Shown: positions 1-11,414 of the stretch, one piece after another
Position numbering within the stretch: position 1 is the first letter of the stretch
Layout of the letters: each line of letters opens with the position of its first letter
DNA from: Pseudomonadota bacterium
Lineage (GTDB): Bacteria; Pseudomonadota; Alphaproteobacteria; Rhizobiales; Rhizobiaceae
Direction: 5' to 3'
Length of the DNA stretch: 64,000 bases
NCBI GenBank assembly: GCA_023457435.1
Contig: JAEWLS010000015.1
Coordinates: forward strand, 86,131-150,130
Made by a program: the position numbers and the translations under genes
Notes under the pieces: model-generated
Told to the model about the DNA's origin: nothing
The model's database searches: none
What the model saw: the letters and a program-made list of their open reading frames with translations, nothing else

Positions 1-291
1 GGTTGGACATGGTACACCGGCTCGGCCGGCTGGCTCTATCGAGCGGCGGTTGAAGGTATTCTCGGCATCGAGAAGCGCGGCAACACGCTCGCGGTAAACC
101 CTCGCCTTCCCAGCTCGTGGAGCGGCTTCTCCGCGGAACTGCGGCTCGGCAGCGCGGTCTATCGTATCGCTGTCACGCGGGGCGAGGCGCGTCGCGTCTG
201 CCTCGACGGTCAGGTGCTGGACGGCGAGATACCCCTCTCGGACGGCGAGCACGCGCTGGAGATCACGGTTTCCGACGGGGCGGCGACGTGA
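1..291 (+). CDS. ndvB: Cyclic beta-1,2-glucan synthase, C-terminal fragment
   Basis: The window opens inside this gene; frame 1 gives 96 residues ending in TGA at 289-291. The first residues read GWTWYTGSAGWLYR, the signature of the C-terminal glycoside phosphorylase (GH94-like, old GT36) domain of NdvB/ChvB. In the known family this domain trims the linear glucan and sets ring size, while the missing N-terminal part is a membrane glucosyltransferase making periplasmic cyclic beta-1,2-glucan. The gene for the matching exporter (ndvA) follows 159 bases downstream on the same strand, which supports the call. Nothing can be said about the rest of the protein because it lies outside the window. 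Confidence 0.88.
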   Translation, partial: GWTWYTGSAGWLYRAAVEGILGIEKRGNTLAVNPRLPSSWSGFSAELRLGSAVYRIAVTRGEARRVCLDGQVLDGEIPLSDGEHALEITVSDGAAT

Positions 292-450
292 CGCAGCCCA
301 ATTTTCGTTTCAGCGCGAAGCTTAACTTCACGGAGCAATTTCGTCCGTTCGCCGTTTTTGTAGCCACACACGCAACAATGCCCACGTTTGGCTGTTGTGC
401 ACTGCATCATAAGTCCGATTATGCAATGGGCTTCGGGAACGGGTGATCGC

Positions 451-2232
451 GTGACGTTGGTTGAAGTTTATCTGAGGGCGCTAGGGTACCTCGCCCCCCA
501 GAAGGCCAAGGCTGGCATCATATGCGGCGCGAACGTCGTTCTGGCGTCGGTGGCGATCGTCGAGCCGATCTTGCTCGGCCAGATCATCGAAGCGATCTCG
601 GAGCGCCGCACGCTGTTCGGCACCATGGCCATATGGGCCGGGCTCGGCATCTTCTCCATCATAGCTTACGTCCTCGTGGCGCGCGGAGCAGACCGCCTCG
701 CACACGAGCGGCGTGCCGCGGTTCTCGGCGAGTCGTTCGAACACGTCATCACGATGCCGCTGTCCTGGCATCATCGCTACGGGACCTCGACGGCACTCCA
801 TACGCTGCTGCGTGCGACCGACACGCTGTTCGGCCTCTGGCTCGAATTCATGCGTCAGCACCTGGCGACGGTGATCGCGCTGCTGCTCCTGATTCCGACC
901 GCGCTTACCCTCGATCTGCGGATGTCCGCCGTCCTGATCGTCCTCGGCGCCCTCTACGTGATGATCAGCCGCCTGGTCATGAACAAGACCAAGGAGGGCC
1001 AGGCGGTCGTCGAGCAGCATTACCACAAGGTATTCTCCCACCTGTCCGACGCGATCAGCAATGTCGCTGTCCTGCAGAGTTATGGCCGCGTCGCCGAAGA
1101 GGCGCGGTTGCTGCGCCGCAACGCGGCAAACCTTGTCGCGGCGCAATACCCGGTGCTGGATTGGTGGGCCCTCGCCGCGGCTCTGCAGCGGCTCGCATCG
1201 ACGCTGTCGATGATCGCGGTAATTCTCATCGGCTCCGTGCTTGTCAGCCGGGGCGAGCTGCGCATCGGCGATGTGATCGCTTTCACCGGCTTTGCGTCGC
1301 TGCTGATCGGCCGCCTCGAACAGGTCACGGGCTTTGTCAGCCAAGTGTTCGAGGCGCGCGCCAAGCTGGAGGAGTTCTATCGACTGGAGGACGCAGTGTC
1401 GGAGCGGAGCGAGCCGCTTGGGCTCGACGCCTTCGGCCGGGTACGCGGCGACGTCAGGTTCGACGATGTCAGCTTCCGTTTCCCCGACGGGACCGAAGGC
1501 ATCCGCGGGGTCACGCTCGACGTAAAGGCCGGCCAGACTGTTGCCATCGTCGGTCCGACCGGCGCCGGCAAGACCACGCTGATCAACCTGCTGCAGCGCG
1601 TCTACGACCCCTCCTCCGGCACCATAACGATCGACGGCGTCGACACACGTTCGGTGACCCGGACGTCGCTGCGTCATCAGATCGCTACCGTCTTCCAGGA
1701 TGCCGGTCTGCTGGACCGGACCATCGAAGCGAACATACGTCTCGGCCGCGCTGATGCGCCGAACGACGACGTCCATGCTGCCGCTGCCGCAGCGGCGGCA
1801 CATGACTTCATTCTCGCGCGCAGCGAAGGCTACGACACGATCGTCGGCGAGCGCGGCGGCAAGCTCTCAGGCGGCGAGCGACAGCGCGTGGCCATCGCGC
1901 GAGCCGTCCTGAAGGATGCTCCGATACTGGTCCTCGACGAGGCGACCAGCGCGCTCGACGTCGAAACCGAGGAGAAGGTCAAGCGCGCGATCGACGACCT
2001 GCGCGCCGGCCGCACCACCTTTGTTATTGCACACCGGCTGTCGACCGTCCGCGATGCAGACCTAGTGGTAGTGATGGATCACGGGCGGATCGCAGAAGTC
2101 GGCAGCTATGCCGATCTTGCAGCCAACAACGGCCGCTTTGCTTCCCTGCTCAAGGCTGGCGGCATCGCCGACTTGCCGGTGCCGGTCGATATGGCGCCTG
2201 CCAGCGCGCCGCGCGAGCCAGTCGCCGCGTAA
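451..2232 (+). CDS. ndvA: Cyclic beta-1,2-glucan ABC exporter (fused permease-ATPase)
   Basis: A 593-residue half-transporter exporting cyclic beta-1,2-glucan from cytoplasm to periplasm, expected to work as a homodimer. The N-terminal half carries about six membrane segments (ABC type-1 exporter fold). The C-terminal ATPase has Walker A GPTGAGKTT (about 368-376), signature LSGGE (about 472), Walker B ILVLDE (about 492) and the switch His in IAHRLST. I chose the GTG at 451 (VTLVEVYLRALGYL) because NdvA/ChvA proteins begin close to this point. In-frame ATGs at 421 and an alternative start at 388 would add 10-21 unlikely residues. It lies directly after ndvB, the usual rhizobial arrangement. 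Confidence 0.93.
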   Translation: MTLVEVYLRALGYLAPQKAKAGIICGANVVLASVAIVEPILLGQIIEAISERRTLFGTMAIWAGLGIFSIIAYVLVARGADRLAHERRAAVLGESFEHVITMPLSWHHRYGTSTALHTLLRATDTLFGLWLEFMRQHLATVIALLLLIPTALTLDLRMSAVLIVLGALYVMISRLVMNKTKEGQAVVEQHYHKVFSHLSDAISNVAVLQSYGRVAEEARLLRRNAANLVAAQYPVLDWWALAAALQRLASTLSMIAVILIGSVLVSRGELRIGDVIAFTGFASLLIGRLEQVTGFVSQVFEARAKLEEFYRLEDAVSERSEPLGLDAFGRVRGDVRFDDVSFRFPDGTEGIRGVTLDVKAGQTVAIVGPTGAGKTTLINLLQRVYDPSSGTITIDGVDTRSVTRTSLRHQIATVFQDAGLLDRTIEANIRLGRADAPNDDVHAAAAAAAAHDFILARSEGYDTIVGERGGKLSGGERQRVAIARAVLKDAPILVLDEATSALDVETEEKVKRAIDDLRAGRTTFVIAHRLSTVRDADLVVVMDHGRIAEVGSYADLAANNGRFASLLKAGGIADLPVPVDMAPASAPREPVAA

Positions 2233-2270
2233 ATCGTCAACGGCCAGATCGAAACGGTCTGGCACGCAGC

Positions 2271-2295
2271 AAAAAGCCGGGCGTTGCCCGGCTTT
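2271..2295. terminator. Bidirectional intrinsic terminator between ndvA and hupB
   Basis: Perfect 8-bp stem AGCCGGGC (2275-2282), loop GTT, GCCCGGCT (2286-2293). Read on the minus strand it is followed by TTTTT, so it should terminate hupB efficiently. On the plus strand the tail is only TTTC, so it would be a weaker stop for ndvA. Confidence 0.8.
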
Positions 2296-2319
2296 CGCAC
2301 ATCCACCTCTGGGACGGAC

Positions 2320-2592
2320 CTAGTTCACCGCGTCCTTCAGGCCCTTGCCGGCCGAGAATTTCGGGACCTTGCGGGCTGGAATCTTCACTTCCGCGCCGGT
2401 CTGCGGGTTGCGACCGGTCGAGGCTGCGCGCTTCGAGACCGAGAAATTTCCGAAGCCGACGAGGCGCACGTCGCCGCCGGACTTCAGCTCATTCATGATC
2501 GTGGAGAAGACGGCGTCCACCGCCGACTGCGCGTCGGCCTTGGAGAGCTTGGCCTCGTCCGCGACTGCGGCAATGAGTTCGTTCTTGTTCAT
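2320..2592 (-). CDS. hupB: DNA-binding protein HU-beta
   Basis: A 90-residue nucleoid protein of the HU/IHF family, full length. It starts MNKNELIAAVA and contains the family signature GFGNFSVSKRAASTGRNPQT with the beta-arm sequence RNPQTG around residues 61-66 that inserts into the minor groove. HU bends and compacts DNA as a homodimer in alphaproteobacteria. It sits downstream of lon in the same orientation, as in most rhizobia, with its own intrinsic terminator behind it. The 185 bases between lon and hupB leave room for its own promoter. Confidence 0.96.
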   Translation of the reverse strand: MNKNELIAAVADEAKLSKADAQSAVDAVFSTIMNELKSGGDVRLVGFGNFSVSKRAASTGRNPQTGAEVKIPARKVPKFSAGKGLKDAVN

Positions 2593-2735
2593 GGATCATC
2601 CTTCCCTATGGCGGCCGCACCAGTGACTCGGCCTGCGAGGGCCGGATACTAGTTGCAGATGCTCGGCGCAACAAAGCAAAATTGTAGACGAAAGCCCGGA
2701 ATTCTGCGGTTTCTTCACAGGGCTTGTTAAATCGT

Positions 2736-2761
2736 GACGGCCGGGCGCGAGCCCGGCCGTC
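2736..2761 (-). terminator. Strong hairpin downstream of lon
   Basis: An 11-bp perfect stem GACGGCCGGGC (2736-2746), loop GCGA, GCCCGGCCGTC (2751-2761), 17 bases after the lon stop codon. On the minus strand the sequence after the stem is ACGATTTAAC, so the U tract is poor. It may act as a weak terminator or mainly as a 3' stabilising stem before hupB. Confidence 0.6.
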
Positions 2762-2778
2762 GTAGATCTTACAGGAGC

Positions 2779-5184
<2,406 letters not shown>

Positions 5185-5384
5185 GGCATTTGCCTTTCGT
5201 ATCGCGGCTGCCATTGGCCAACCGCGAATCTCATTCTAGCGGCCGTGGGAGTGTCCGCCCATACTCCCGGCAGGGAGGCTGACGCAGCACGGACCGTGCC
5301 CCACGGTCTGACCATCGTTAGTTGGCGTTGCACCGCACAAACATCAAGGGATGAGGCAGCCCTAAGTCCGCAGCCGGCCGTCGG

Positions 5385-5423
5385 AAAAGGAAAAGGCGGA
5401 CCGTGCGACACACGCCCCGCCTT
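5385..5423 (-). terminator. Intrinsic terminator of clpX
   Basis: On the minus strand, 33 bases past the clpX stop: AAGGCGG pairs with CCGCCTT (plus positions 5417-5423 and 5393-5399), with an inner CGTG/CACG stem, followed by TTCCTTTTCC. The layout fits a Rho-independent terminator separating clpX from lon. Confidence 0.65.
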
Positions 5424-5455
5424 ATTCATCGACTGCCGATTGCCGACCGCCTATT

Positions 5456-6730
5456 TCAAGCGCTGACCGGCTTCTTCTCTTCGCGTTCCGAGTAGATGTA
5501 GAGCGGGCGGGCCGAACCGGTCACCACCTCCTCCGAGATCACGACTTCCTGAACGCCTTCTAGCGCCGGGAGCTCGAACATCGTGTCGAGCAGGATGGCT
5601 TCCATGATCGACCGCAGGCCGCGCGCGCCGGTCTTGCGCTCGATGGCCTTCTTGGCGATCGCCGAAAGCGCACCCTCGTGGAACGTCAGGTCGACGCTCT
5701 CCATCTCGAACAGCCGCTGGTACTGCTTGACCAGCGCGTTCTTCGGCTCGGTGAGGATCTGGATCAGCGCCGGCTCGTCCAGGTCTTCGAGCGTGGCCAA
5801 CACCGGCAGACGGCCGACGAACTCCGGGATCAGTCCGAACTTCAGCAGATCCTCCGGCTCGACCTGGCGCAGCAGATCGCCCGTGCGGCGATCCTCCGGC
5901 GAAGAGACGTTGGCACCGAAGCCGATCGAGGTCTTGCGGCCGCGGTCGGAGATGATCCTGTCGAGGCCGGCGAAGGCACCGCCGCAGATGAACAGGATGT
6001 TCGAGGTGTCGACCTGCAGGAACTCCTGCTGCGGATGCTTGCGGCCGCCCTGGGGAGGCACCGACGCGACAGTGCCCTCCATGATCTTGAGCAGCGCCTG
6101 CTGCACGCCCTCGCCCGACACGTCGCGGGTGATCGACGGATTGTCGGACTTGCGGCTGATCTTGTCGATCTCGTCGATGTAGACGATGCCGCGCTGAGCG
6201 CGCTCGACATTGTAGTCTGCCGACTGGAGCAGCTTGAGGATGATGTTCTCGACGTCCTCGCCGACGTAACCTGCCTCGGTCAGTGTCGTCGCATCGGCCA
6301 TGGTGAACGGCACGTCGATGATGCGCGCGAGCGTCTGCGCCAGCAGCGTCTTGCCGCAGCCGGTCGGGCCGATCAGCAGGATGTTCGACTTCGCCAGCTC
6401 GACGTCGTTGTTCTTCTGCGCATGCGCCAGGCGCTTGTAATGGTTGTGCACGGCGACCGACAGCACGCGCTTGGCGTAGCCCTGCCCGATCACATAGTCG
6501 TCCAGGACCTTGATGATCTCCTGCGGGGTCGGCACGCCCTCGCGCGACTTCACCATAGAGGATTTGTTCTCCTCGCGGATGATGTCCATGCAGAGTTCGA
6601 CGCACTCGTCGCAGATGAAGACGGTCGGGCCCGCGATCAGCTTGCGAACCTCATGCTGGCTCTTGCCACAGAACGAGCAGTACAGCGTGTTCTTGGAATC
6701 GCCGCCGCCGCCGTTGCTGATCTTGCTCAT
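5456..6730 (-). CDS. clpX: ClpXP unfoldase subunit ClpX
   Basis: A 424-residue hexameric AAA+ unfoldase that feeds substrates to ClpP; in alphaproteobacteria ClpXP also degrades CtrA. The N-terminal zinc domain has C18-x2-C21 and C40-x2-C43. Walker A GPTGCGKT is at about 121-128 and Walker B IVYIDEIDK follows. The C-terminal sensor-2 region includes GARGLRSIMEAILLD. GAAAGGAAA precedes the ATG by about eight bases. clpP lies 270 bases upstream on the same strand, a gap large enough for a separate clpX promoter. Confidence 0.97.
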   Translation of the reverse strand: MSKISNGGGGDSKNTLYCSFCGKSQHEVRKLIAGPTVFICDECVELCMDIIREENKSSMVKSREGVPTPQEIIKVLDDYVIGQGYAKRVLSVAVHNHYKRLAHAQKNNDVELAKSNILLIGPTGCGKTLLAQTLARIIDVPFTMADATTLTEAGYVGEDVENIILKLLQSADYNVERAQRGIVYIDEIDKISRKSDNPSITRDVSGEGVQQALLKIMEGTVASVPPQGGRKHPQQEFLQVDTSNILFICGGAFAGLDRIISDRGRKTSIGFGANVSSPEDRRTGDLLRQVEPEDLLKFGLIPEFVGRLPVLATLEDLDEPALIQILTEPKNALVKQYQRLFEMESVDLTFHEGALSAIAKKAIERKTGARGLRSIMEAILLDTMFELPALEGVQEVVISEEVVTGSARPLYIYSEREEKKPVSA

Positions 6731-7000
6731 TTCCAGTTTCCTTTCAGGGCCACGCGCACCGCGGAATCAACGCGACGCGCATCGCTCGGCCCGATCAACG
6801 TGCTTTCCGAACGAAATACAAATCAGAAATCACGGCAACGAATCGACATTCCCCAGCTAACGCTAAGCCGTCGAAGATCAACAGGAACTTAACGTAGGCT
6901 GGGAGCCCGGATGATGGAACACCCAAACGTGGCCGAATTGACGCAGTGGCGTCAAAAACGCCTCACGAAAACGTGGGAACTCCGCACTCCGCAATAAGGC

Positions 7001-7639
7001 TCAGGCTTGCGAAGTAGCGGCTTCCATCGCCTCGCGAGAGGTGATCACCTTGTCGATCAGACCGTACTCGCGTGACTCTTCGGCGGTCATGAAGTGATCG
7101 CGATCGAGCGTCTTCTCGATGGTCTCGTAGTCGCGACCGGTGTGCTTGACGTAGATCTCGTTCAGGCGCCGCTTGAGCTTGATGATATCGAGAGCGTGGC
7201 GCTCGATGTCCGACGCCTGGCCCTGGAAACCGCCCGACGGCTGGTGAACCATGATGCGCGCGTTCGGCGTGGCGAAGCGCATGTCCTTGTGGCCGGCCGT
7301 AAGCAGCAGCGAGCCCATCGATGCAGCCTGGCCCGTGCACAGCGTGGCGACCGCGGGCTTGATGAACTGCATCGTGTCGTAGATCGCCAGGCCGGACGTC
7401 ACCACGCCGCCCGGCGAGTTGATGTAGAGATTGATTTCCTTCTTCGGATTCTCGGCCTCGAGAAACAGCAGCTGGGCGCACACCAGGGTCGCCATGCCGT
7501 CCTCGACGGGACCGGTGATGAAGATGATGCGCTCCTTGAGCAGCCGCGAGAAGATATCGTAGGCGCGCTCGCCGCGGTTGGTCTGCTCGACCACCATCGG
7601 CACGAGATTCATGTAGGTTGCGACGGGGTCTTTCATCAC
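7001..7639 (-). CDS. clpP: ATP-dependent Clp protease proteolytic subunit
   Basis: A 212-residue serine peptidase forming the tetradecameric chamber of ClpXP/ClpAP. The catalytic triad is readable: Ser107 in GQAASMGS, His132 in ARIMVHQPSGG and Asp181 in LDRDHFM. The usual INSPGG strand is present. A second Met follows the first, so the start could be one codon later. Upstream of clpX on the same strand. The 270 bases between them include a small palindrome (TGACGC-AGTG-GCGTCA near 6939-6954) with no U tract, so I do not call a terminator there. Confidence 0.96.
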   Translation of the reverse strand: MMKDPVATYMNLVPMVVEQTNRGERAYDIFSRLLKERIIFITGPVEDGMATLVCAQLLFLEAENPKKEINLYINSPGGVVTSGLAIYDTMQFIKPAVATLCTGQAASMGSLLLTAGHKDMRFATPNARIMVHQPSGGFQGQASDIERHALDIIKLKRRLNEIYVKHTGRDYETIEKTLDRDHFMTAEESREYGLIDKVITSREAMEAATSQA

Positions 7640-7861
7640 ACTTCCTCGGGTCGGTCGGGATATGGGCGGCCGGAGCGGCAGGCCCTGCAGGATTCGTCAC
7701 AGCGTAGATAGGATGCCGCCTTCGGCTTGTGCAAGGCTGGCCCAAGAGGTGTTCGGTGCTGACCCGGCGTTAAGGAAAACGCAAGAATTCGCTTCCGTGA
7801 GTCGCGGACCGGACTATGCTGCCGCAAAAGCAAGTACTTGCGCGTCAATCCGGAGTTCAGA

Positions 7862-8590
7862 ATGTTCCCGCGTACACTCTCTGCGGCAGTCGCCGCCGCG
7901 TCGCTCGCCGCCATGACCACGCAGACCGTTGCGGGCGGCTACGCCCAGTCCTGCTATGAGCAGGTCCGCAGCGCACCGCAATACAAGACAGTCTACGAGA
8001 CCGTCATGGTCGACCGCGGTTCGTCCTATGTCGAGCACGTCCCGGCAATCTACGGGACGCAGAAGGTCCGCACGGTCATCCGTCCCGAGCAGGTCGGCTA
8101 CCGCCACGTGCCGGCGGAATACAGCTGGACCAGGGAGCATGTGCTCATCTCGCCCGAGCGCACGGTGGCGCGCGTCGTTCCCGGCATCACCAAGCCGGTG
8201 CATCGCAAGGTGCTCGTCTCGGACGGCGGCTACACTTGGGAATACCAGCGGATCAACGGCCGCAAGGTGCTCTGCAAGGTCAAGCGCCCGCCGGTCTACA
8301 AGACGGTGACGGAGTACGTGACGGTCAGCCCCGAGCGCGTCGTTCACGAGCGCATTCCGGCGCGGTACGGCGTCGAGAAGCGCCGCGTGCTTATCTCGCC
8401 CGAGCGCAAGGAGCGCTACGTGATCCCGGCCGAGTACGGCTGGACGCACGAGAAGGTGCTGATCCGCCCCGCCGAGAAGATCGTCCGCCAGACGCCGCCG
8501 CGCTACGACACCGTTGCGCGCCAGGTCATGGTCAGCCCCGGCCACTCCGCCTGGCGCGAAGTGCGCATCAGCGGCCACTGCAGGGGCTAA
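7862..8590 (+). CDS. Secreted protein of about eight 23-25 residue repeats, function unknown
   Basis: A 242-residue protein that I do not recognise. It begins MFPRTLSAAVAAASLAAM, a plausible Sec signal peptide cleaved near VAGG. GGAG lies six bases before the ATG at 7862; a TTG at 7838 is the only earlier start. The mature part is built from tandem units with the pattern V-(L/V)-(I/V)-x-P-E...(V/I)-P-A-x-Y-(G/S), for example VLISPERTVARVVPG, RVLISPERKERYVIPAEYGW and KVLIRPAEKIVRQTPPRY. Charge is strongly basic, with many Tyr/Val/Arg. A Cys pair may bridge (CYEQV near the N-terminus, SGHC at the end). Convergent with the oxidase gene, four bases apart. A periplasmic or surface repeat protein is inferred. 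Confidence 0.75.
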   Translation: MFPRTLSAAVAAASLAAMTTQTVAGGYAQSCYEQVRSAPQYKTVYETVMVDRGSSYVEHVPAIYGTQKVRTVIRPEQVGYRHVPAEYSWTREHVLISPERTVARVVPGITKPVHRKVLVSDGGYTWEYQRINGRKVLCKVKRPPVYKTVTEYVTVSPERVVHERIPARYGVEKRRVLISPERKERYVIPAEYGWTHEKVLIRPAEKIVRQTPPRYDTVARQVMVSPGHSAWREVRISGHCRG

Positions 8591-8594
8591 TCTG

Positions 8595-9695
8595 CTAGGA
8601 GTCGGCGCGCAGCCAGCGTTTCAGGCTGGTGTCGTCGCCGTTCTCCACGGCGTCGGCGACGCGCCGCCCGACCGCGGCGCCGAACTTGTAGCCGTGGCCC
8701 GAACAGGCGGAAACCACCAATGTCCTGCCGAACGCCGTGCCGAAGAAGCGCTCGTCGGCGGTAAAGGTGTAGGCGCACGTCATCGTGTCCAGCACCCGGT
8801 ATTCGCTCAGGCGCACGAACGGAGGCGCAAAGAGGTCTCGAACCGCCTCGCCTTCGCCCTCGCGAGGTGCACGGCCAGCGTCGGGATTCGCCCAGCGCTC
8901 CTTGTGCAGGCCGGAGCCGAATTTCAGCCCACCTCCTCCCGACGGCGGGATGATGTAGCCGTCGGTGCGTCCGCCGACGTCCAGGATCACCGGAGCGGCC
9001 TCCCACGCCGCCATCATGTCTTGCGGCGGCGCCAGGTAGACGACGGCGGTGCGGTAGGTCGTGAGATCGGTCGCGAGTTCGGGAAAGAGCCGCAGCACCC
9101 AAGCGCCGGCGGTGACCACGACGCGATCCGCGACAAGCCGCTCCCCGGACGCAAGCGTGACCGCCGCATTGCCTGCATCCACCCGCGCCACCGACGCCCC
9201 CTCGCGGACCGTCGCACCAGCCGCGAGCAGCCAATTCGACAGGCCGCGTGCGATCTCGCGGCAGTGCAAAACCCCTCCATCCGCCGACGTGAAGGCGAAG
9301 CGGATGCCGGAGCCGTCGACGAACGGGTAGCGGCGGCCCGCCTCTTCGCCATCGAAGCGCTCGACCCCCCACCCGCCATCGATCATTCCGTCATGGTAGC
9401 GCTCGCCCTCGTCACCAGGCTCGCGCGACAGGCAGAGGAAGCCGCGCGCGTCATAGTGGCTTGCGCCGATGTCCGCCCACAGCTCGTCCCAGGCGCCGTA
9501 GGCCTCGTCGATCGCGCGGGCATATCCGCTGGCCGTGCCGTAGGCGCGACGGATGATGCGGTGGTGGTCGCCAGACGCCGCCAGCGGGTTCGGGATCGTT
9601 CCCTGCTCGAGCAGGGTGACGTCGTGGCCGCGCTTGGTCAGCTGCCATGCAGTCGACAGGCCTGCGATACCCGCGCCGACGACGATCACCCGCAT
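8595..9695 (-). CDS. FAD-dependent amine oxidase, sarcosine oxidase-like
   Basis: A 366-residue flavoprotein of the DAO/monomeric sarcosine oxidase superfamily. The N-terminal Rossmann motif is VVGAGIAGLSTAWQL. The C-terminal half has the family motif CSGHGYKFGAAVG and, upstream, Cys307 in TCAYTFTADERF, which matches the position of the Cys that covalently links FAD in monomeric sarcosine oxidase and N-methyltryptophan oxidase. The reaction is therefore probably oxidation of a secondary amine or N-methyl amino acid, with H2O2 release. The substrate cannot be named. Divergent from the P450 gene, 69 bases between their starts, so a shared regulatory region is possible. Confidence 0.8.
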   Translation of the reverse strand: MRVIVVGAGIAGLSTAWQLTKRGHDVTLLEQGTIPNPLAASGDHHRIIRRAYGTASGYARAIDEAYGAWDELWADIGASHYDARGFLCLSREPGDEGERYHDGMIDGGWGVERFDGEEAGRRYPFVDGSGIRFAFTSADGGVLHCREIARGLSNWLLAAGATVREGASVARVDAGNAAVTLASGERLVADRVVVTAGAWVLRLFPELATDLTTYRTAVVYLAPPQDMMAAWEAAPVILDVGGRTDGYIIPPSGGGGLKFGSGLHKERWANPDAGRAPREGEGEAVRDLFAPPFVRLSEYRVLDTMTCAYTFTADERFFGTAFGRTLVVSACSGHGYKFGAAVGRRVADAVENGDDTSLKRWLRADS

Positions 9696-9764
9696 CGGAT
9701 TTCTCCCTCGCTGCTGCGACTAGGACACTGGCGGGCCCGCGACAAGCCGCGCTAGAAAAGCGCG

Positions 9765-11000
9765 ATGCCGCCCGCACGCCCGCACTATCTCGACTTCGAC
9801 GCTGAAACCCGCTCGCTCCGGCTCGATCCGCACCAGCCGGAGTTCGTGCAGGATCCGTATGCCGCCTACGCCTGGATGCATGAACACGCGCGGGCGTTCT
9901 TCTGGCATGAGTTCGGGATCTGGTGCTTCGCGGGCTACGACGACGTCAACGCGCTTCTGCGCGATCGGCGTATAGGCCGGCAACCGCCCGGTCCCTTCGA
10001 TCACTCCGGCCGCGAGCATCTTGCGAACTTCGACCGGCTCGACGCCAACTCCATGCTCGAGCTCGAGCCGCCGGTGCATACGCGCCTGCGTACGCTGGTC
10101 AACCGCGCCTTCGTATCGCGGCAGGTGGAGCGGCTGCGGCCCCGCATCACCGCGCTGGCACACGAGCTGATCGACCGCATCGAGGGCGACGGCGGCGCCG
10201 ACCTGCTGCCGGCGCTGGCGACGCCGGTGCCGATAACCGTCATCGCCGAGATGCTCGGCGTGCCGCTCGACATGGGTCCGCAACTCCTCGACTGGTCGCA
10301 CCGGATGGTTGCCATGTACATGCACGGTCGCACGCGGGCCGTCGAGGACGATGCGAACCGCGCCGCGGGCGAGTTCTCGGACTTCGTGCGCCACTACGCC
10401 AACGAACGCCGCAGGAAGCCGGGCGACGACCTGCTCAGCCTGCTGATCTCGGCGCATGAGAGCGGCGACAAGCTCACCGAGGATGAGCTCGTCGCGTCGA
10501 CCATCCTGCTCTTGAACGCCGGGCACGAGGCAACGGTCCACCAGACAGGCAACGCCATCCGCACGATGCTCAAGCTGGACGTCGACCCGCGACCGTTCTT
10601 CGCGACCGCAGAAGATGCCGCCGCGACGGTCGAGGAGTGCCTGCGCATCGACGCCCCGCTGCACATGTTTCGCCGCTACGCCTATGCAACGACGGCGCTG
10701 CCGCAGGGCGTGACCATCGATGCCGGCGAGGAGGTCGGGCTGCTGCTCGGCGCCGCCAACCACGACGTACGCAGCTTCGTTGATCCGGGCCGGTTCAACC
10801 CAGGCCGCGCCGATCAGAAGAACCTTTCGTTCGGCGCCGGCATCCATTTCTGCATCGGTGCCCCGCTGGCGCGCATCGAGATGCAGGAGACCTTACGGGT
10901 GCTGTTCGAGCGGCTTCCCCGGCTGCGGCTGGCGAGCGAGCCGGTCTATCGCGACAGCTACCATTTCCACGGCCTGCGGTCGCTCGACGTCGTCTGGTGA
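9765..11000 (+). CDS. Cytochrome P450
   Basis: A 411-residue soluble bacterial P450. Heme-thiolate loop FGAGIHFCIGAPLAR puts the axial Cys at 363. The ExxR motif of helix K is ECLR (291-294) and the oxygen-binding helix I contains AGHEAT (252-257). All core motifs are intact, so it should be an active monooxygenase. No ferredoxin or ferredoxin reductase gene lies nearby, so electrons must come from elsewhere. Its neighbours are the divergent FAD amine oxidase and a convergent cupin gene three bases away. The substrate is unknown. Confidence 0.92.
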   Translation: MPPARPHYLDFDAETRSLRLDPHQPEFVQDPYAAYAWMHEHARAFFWHEFGIWCFAGYDDVNALLRDRRIGRQPPGPFDHSGREHLANFDRLDANSMLELEPPVHTRLRTLVNRAFVSRQVERLRPRITALAHELIDRIEGDGGADLLPALATPVPITVIAEMLGVPLDMGPQLLDWSHRMVAMYMHGRTRAVEDDANRAAGEFSDFVRHYANERRRKPGDDLLSLLISAHESGDKLTEDELVASTILLLNAGHEATVHQTGNAIRTMLKLDVDPRPFFATAEDAAATVEECLRIDAPLHMFRRYAYATTALPQGVTIDAGEEVGLLLGAANHDVRSFVDPGRFNPGRADQKNLSFGAGIHFCIGAPLARIEMQETLRVLFERLPRLRLASEPVYRDSYHFHGLRSLDVVW

Positions 11001-11003
11001 GAG

Positions 11004-11348
11004 TCAGAGCCTGATCACGTACTGCTTGCGAGTCGTTTCAACGACTTCCCACGTCCCGCGAAAGCCGGGCCGCAACACGAAGCTGTCGCCGGCGCGCACC
11101 GTGCGCGTTTCCCCGCCATCCTCGGCGATGACCGAAATGCCCGACAGGATGTGACAGAACTCCCATTCGTCGTAGACGATGCGCCACTTTCCCGGCGTCG
11201 CCTCCCAGACGCCGGCATAGAGGCCATCGGCCTCCTCGACGTTCCAGGTCCGGAATGCTGGCGTGCCGGAAACGACGCGGTCGGCCGGAGGAGCGCCCTC
11301 CTCCGGCTCGACGCCGGAAATATCGACAGTAAGGAACAGTTCGCCCAC
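11004..11348 (-). CDS. Cupin-domain protein (cupin_3/DUF861 type)
   Basis: A 114-residue single-domain cupin. Readable family features are TWNVEEADGLYAGVWEATPGKWRI, seen here as a short-strand barrel start, then EWEFCHILSG and AGDSFVLRPGFRGTWEV. The pattern matches the DUF861/EutQ-like cupin_3 group, whose members bind small ligands or metals and often have no assigned reaction. The start is a GTG at 11348; the frame stays open for another 18 codons upstream but offers no start codon, and I see no good ribosome binding site. Downstream end faces the P450 gene. Confidence 0.72.
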   Translation of the reverse strand: MGELFLTVDISGVEPEEGAPPADRVVSGTPAFRTWNVEEADGLYAGVWEATPGKWRIVYDEWEFCHILSGISVIAEDGGETRTVRAGDSFVLRPGFRGTWEVVETTRKQYVIRL

Positions 11349-11414
11349 GCGCGCCGCCAGATTCTTCGAATCGCGGCCGGCATTTGCGCCGGCCGGCTGA
11401 TCTTTCGATTCAAG

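Noticed and set aside
481..1803. Long open frames on both strands within ndvA
   Set aside because: ndvA accounts for the region with all ABC motifs; the others lack start sites and domains.
6931..6960. Palindrome TGACGC-AGTG-GCGTCA followed by AAAAA as a terminator
   Set aside because: The tract would be A-rich, not U-rich, on either usable reading for clpP, and the stem has only six pairs.
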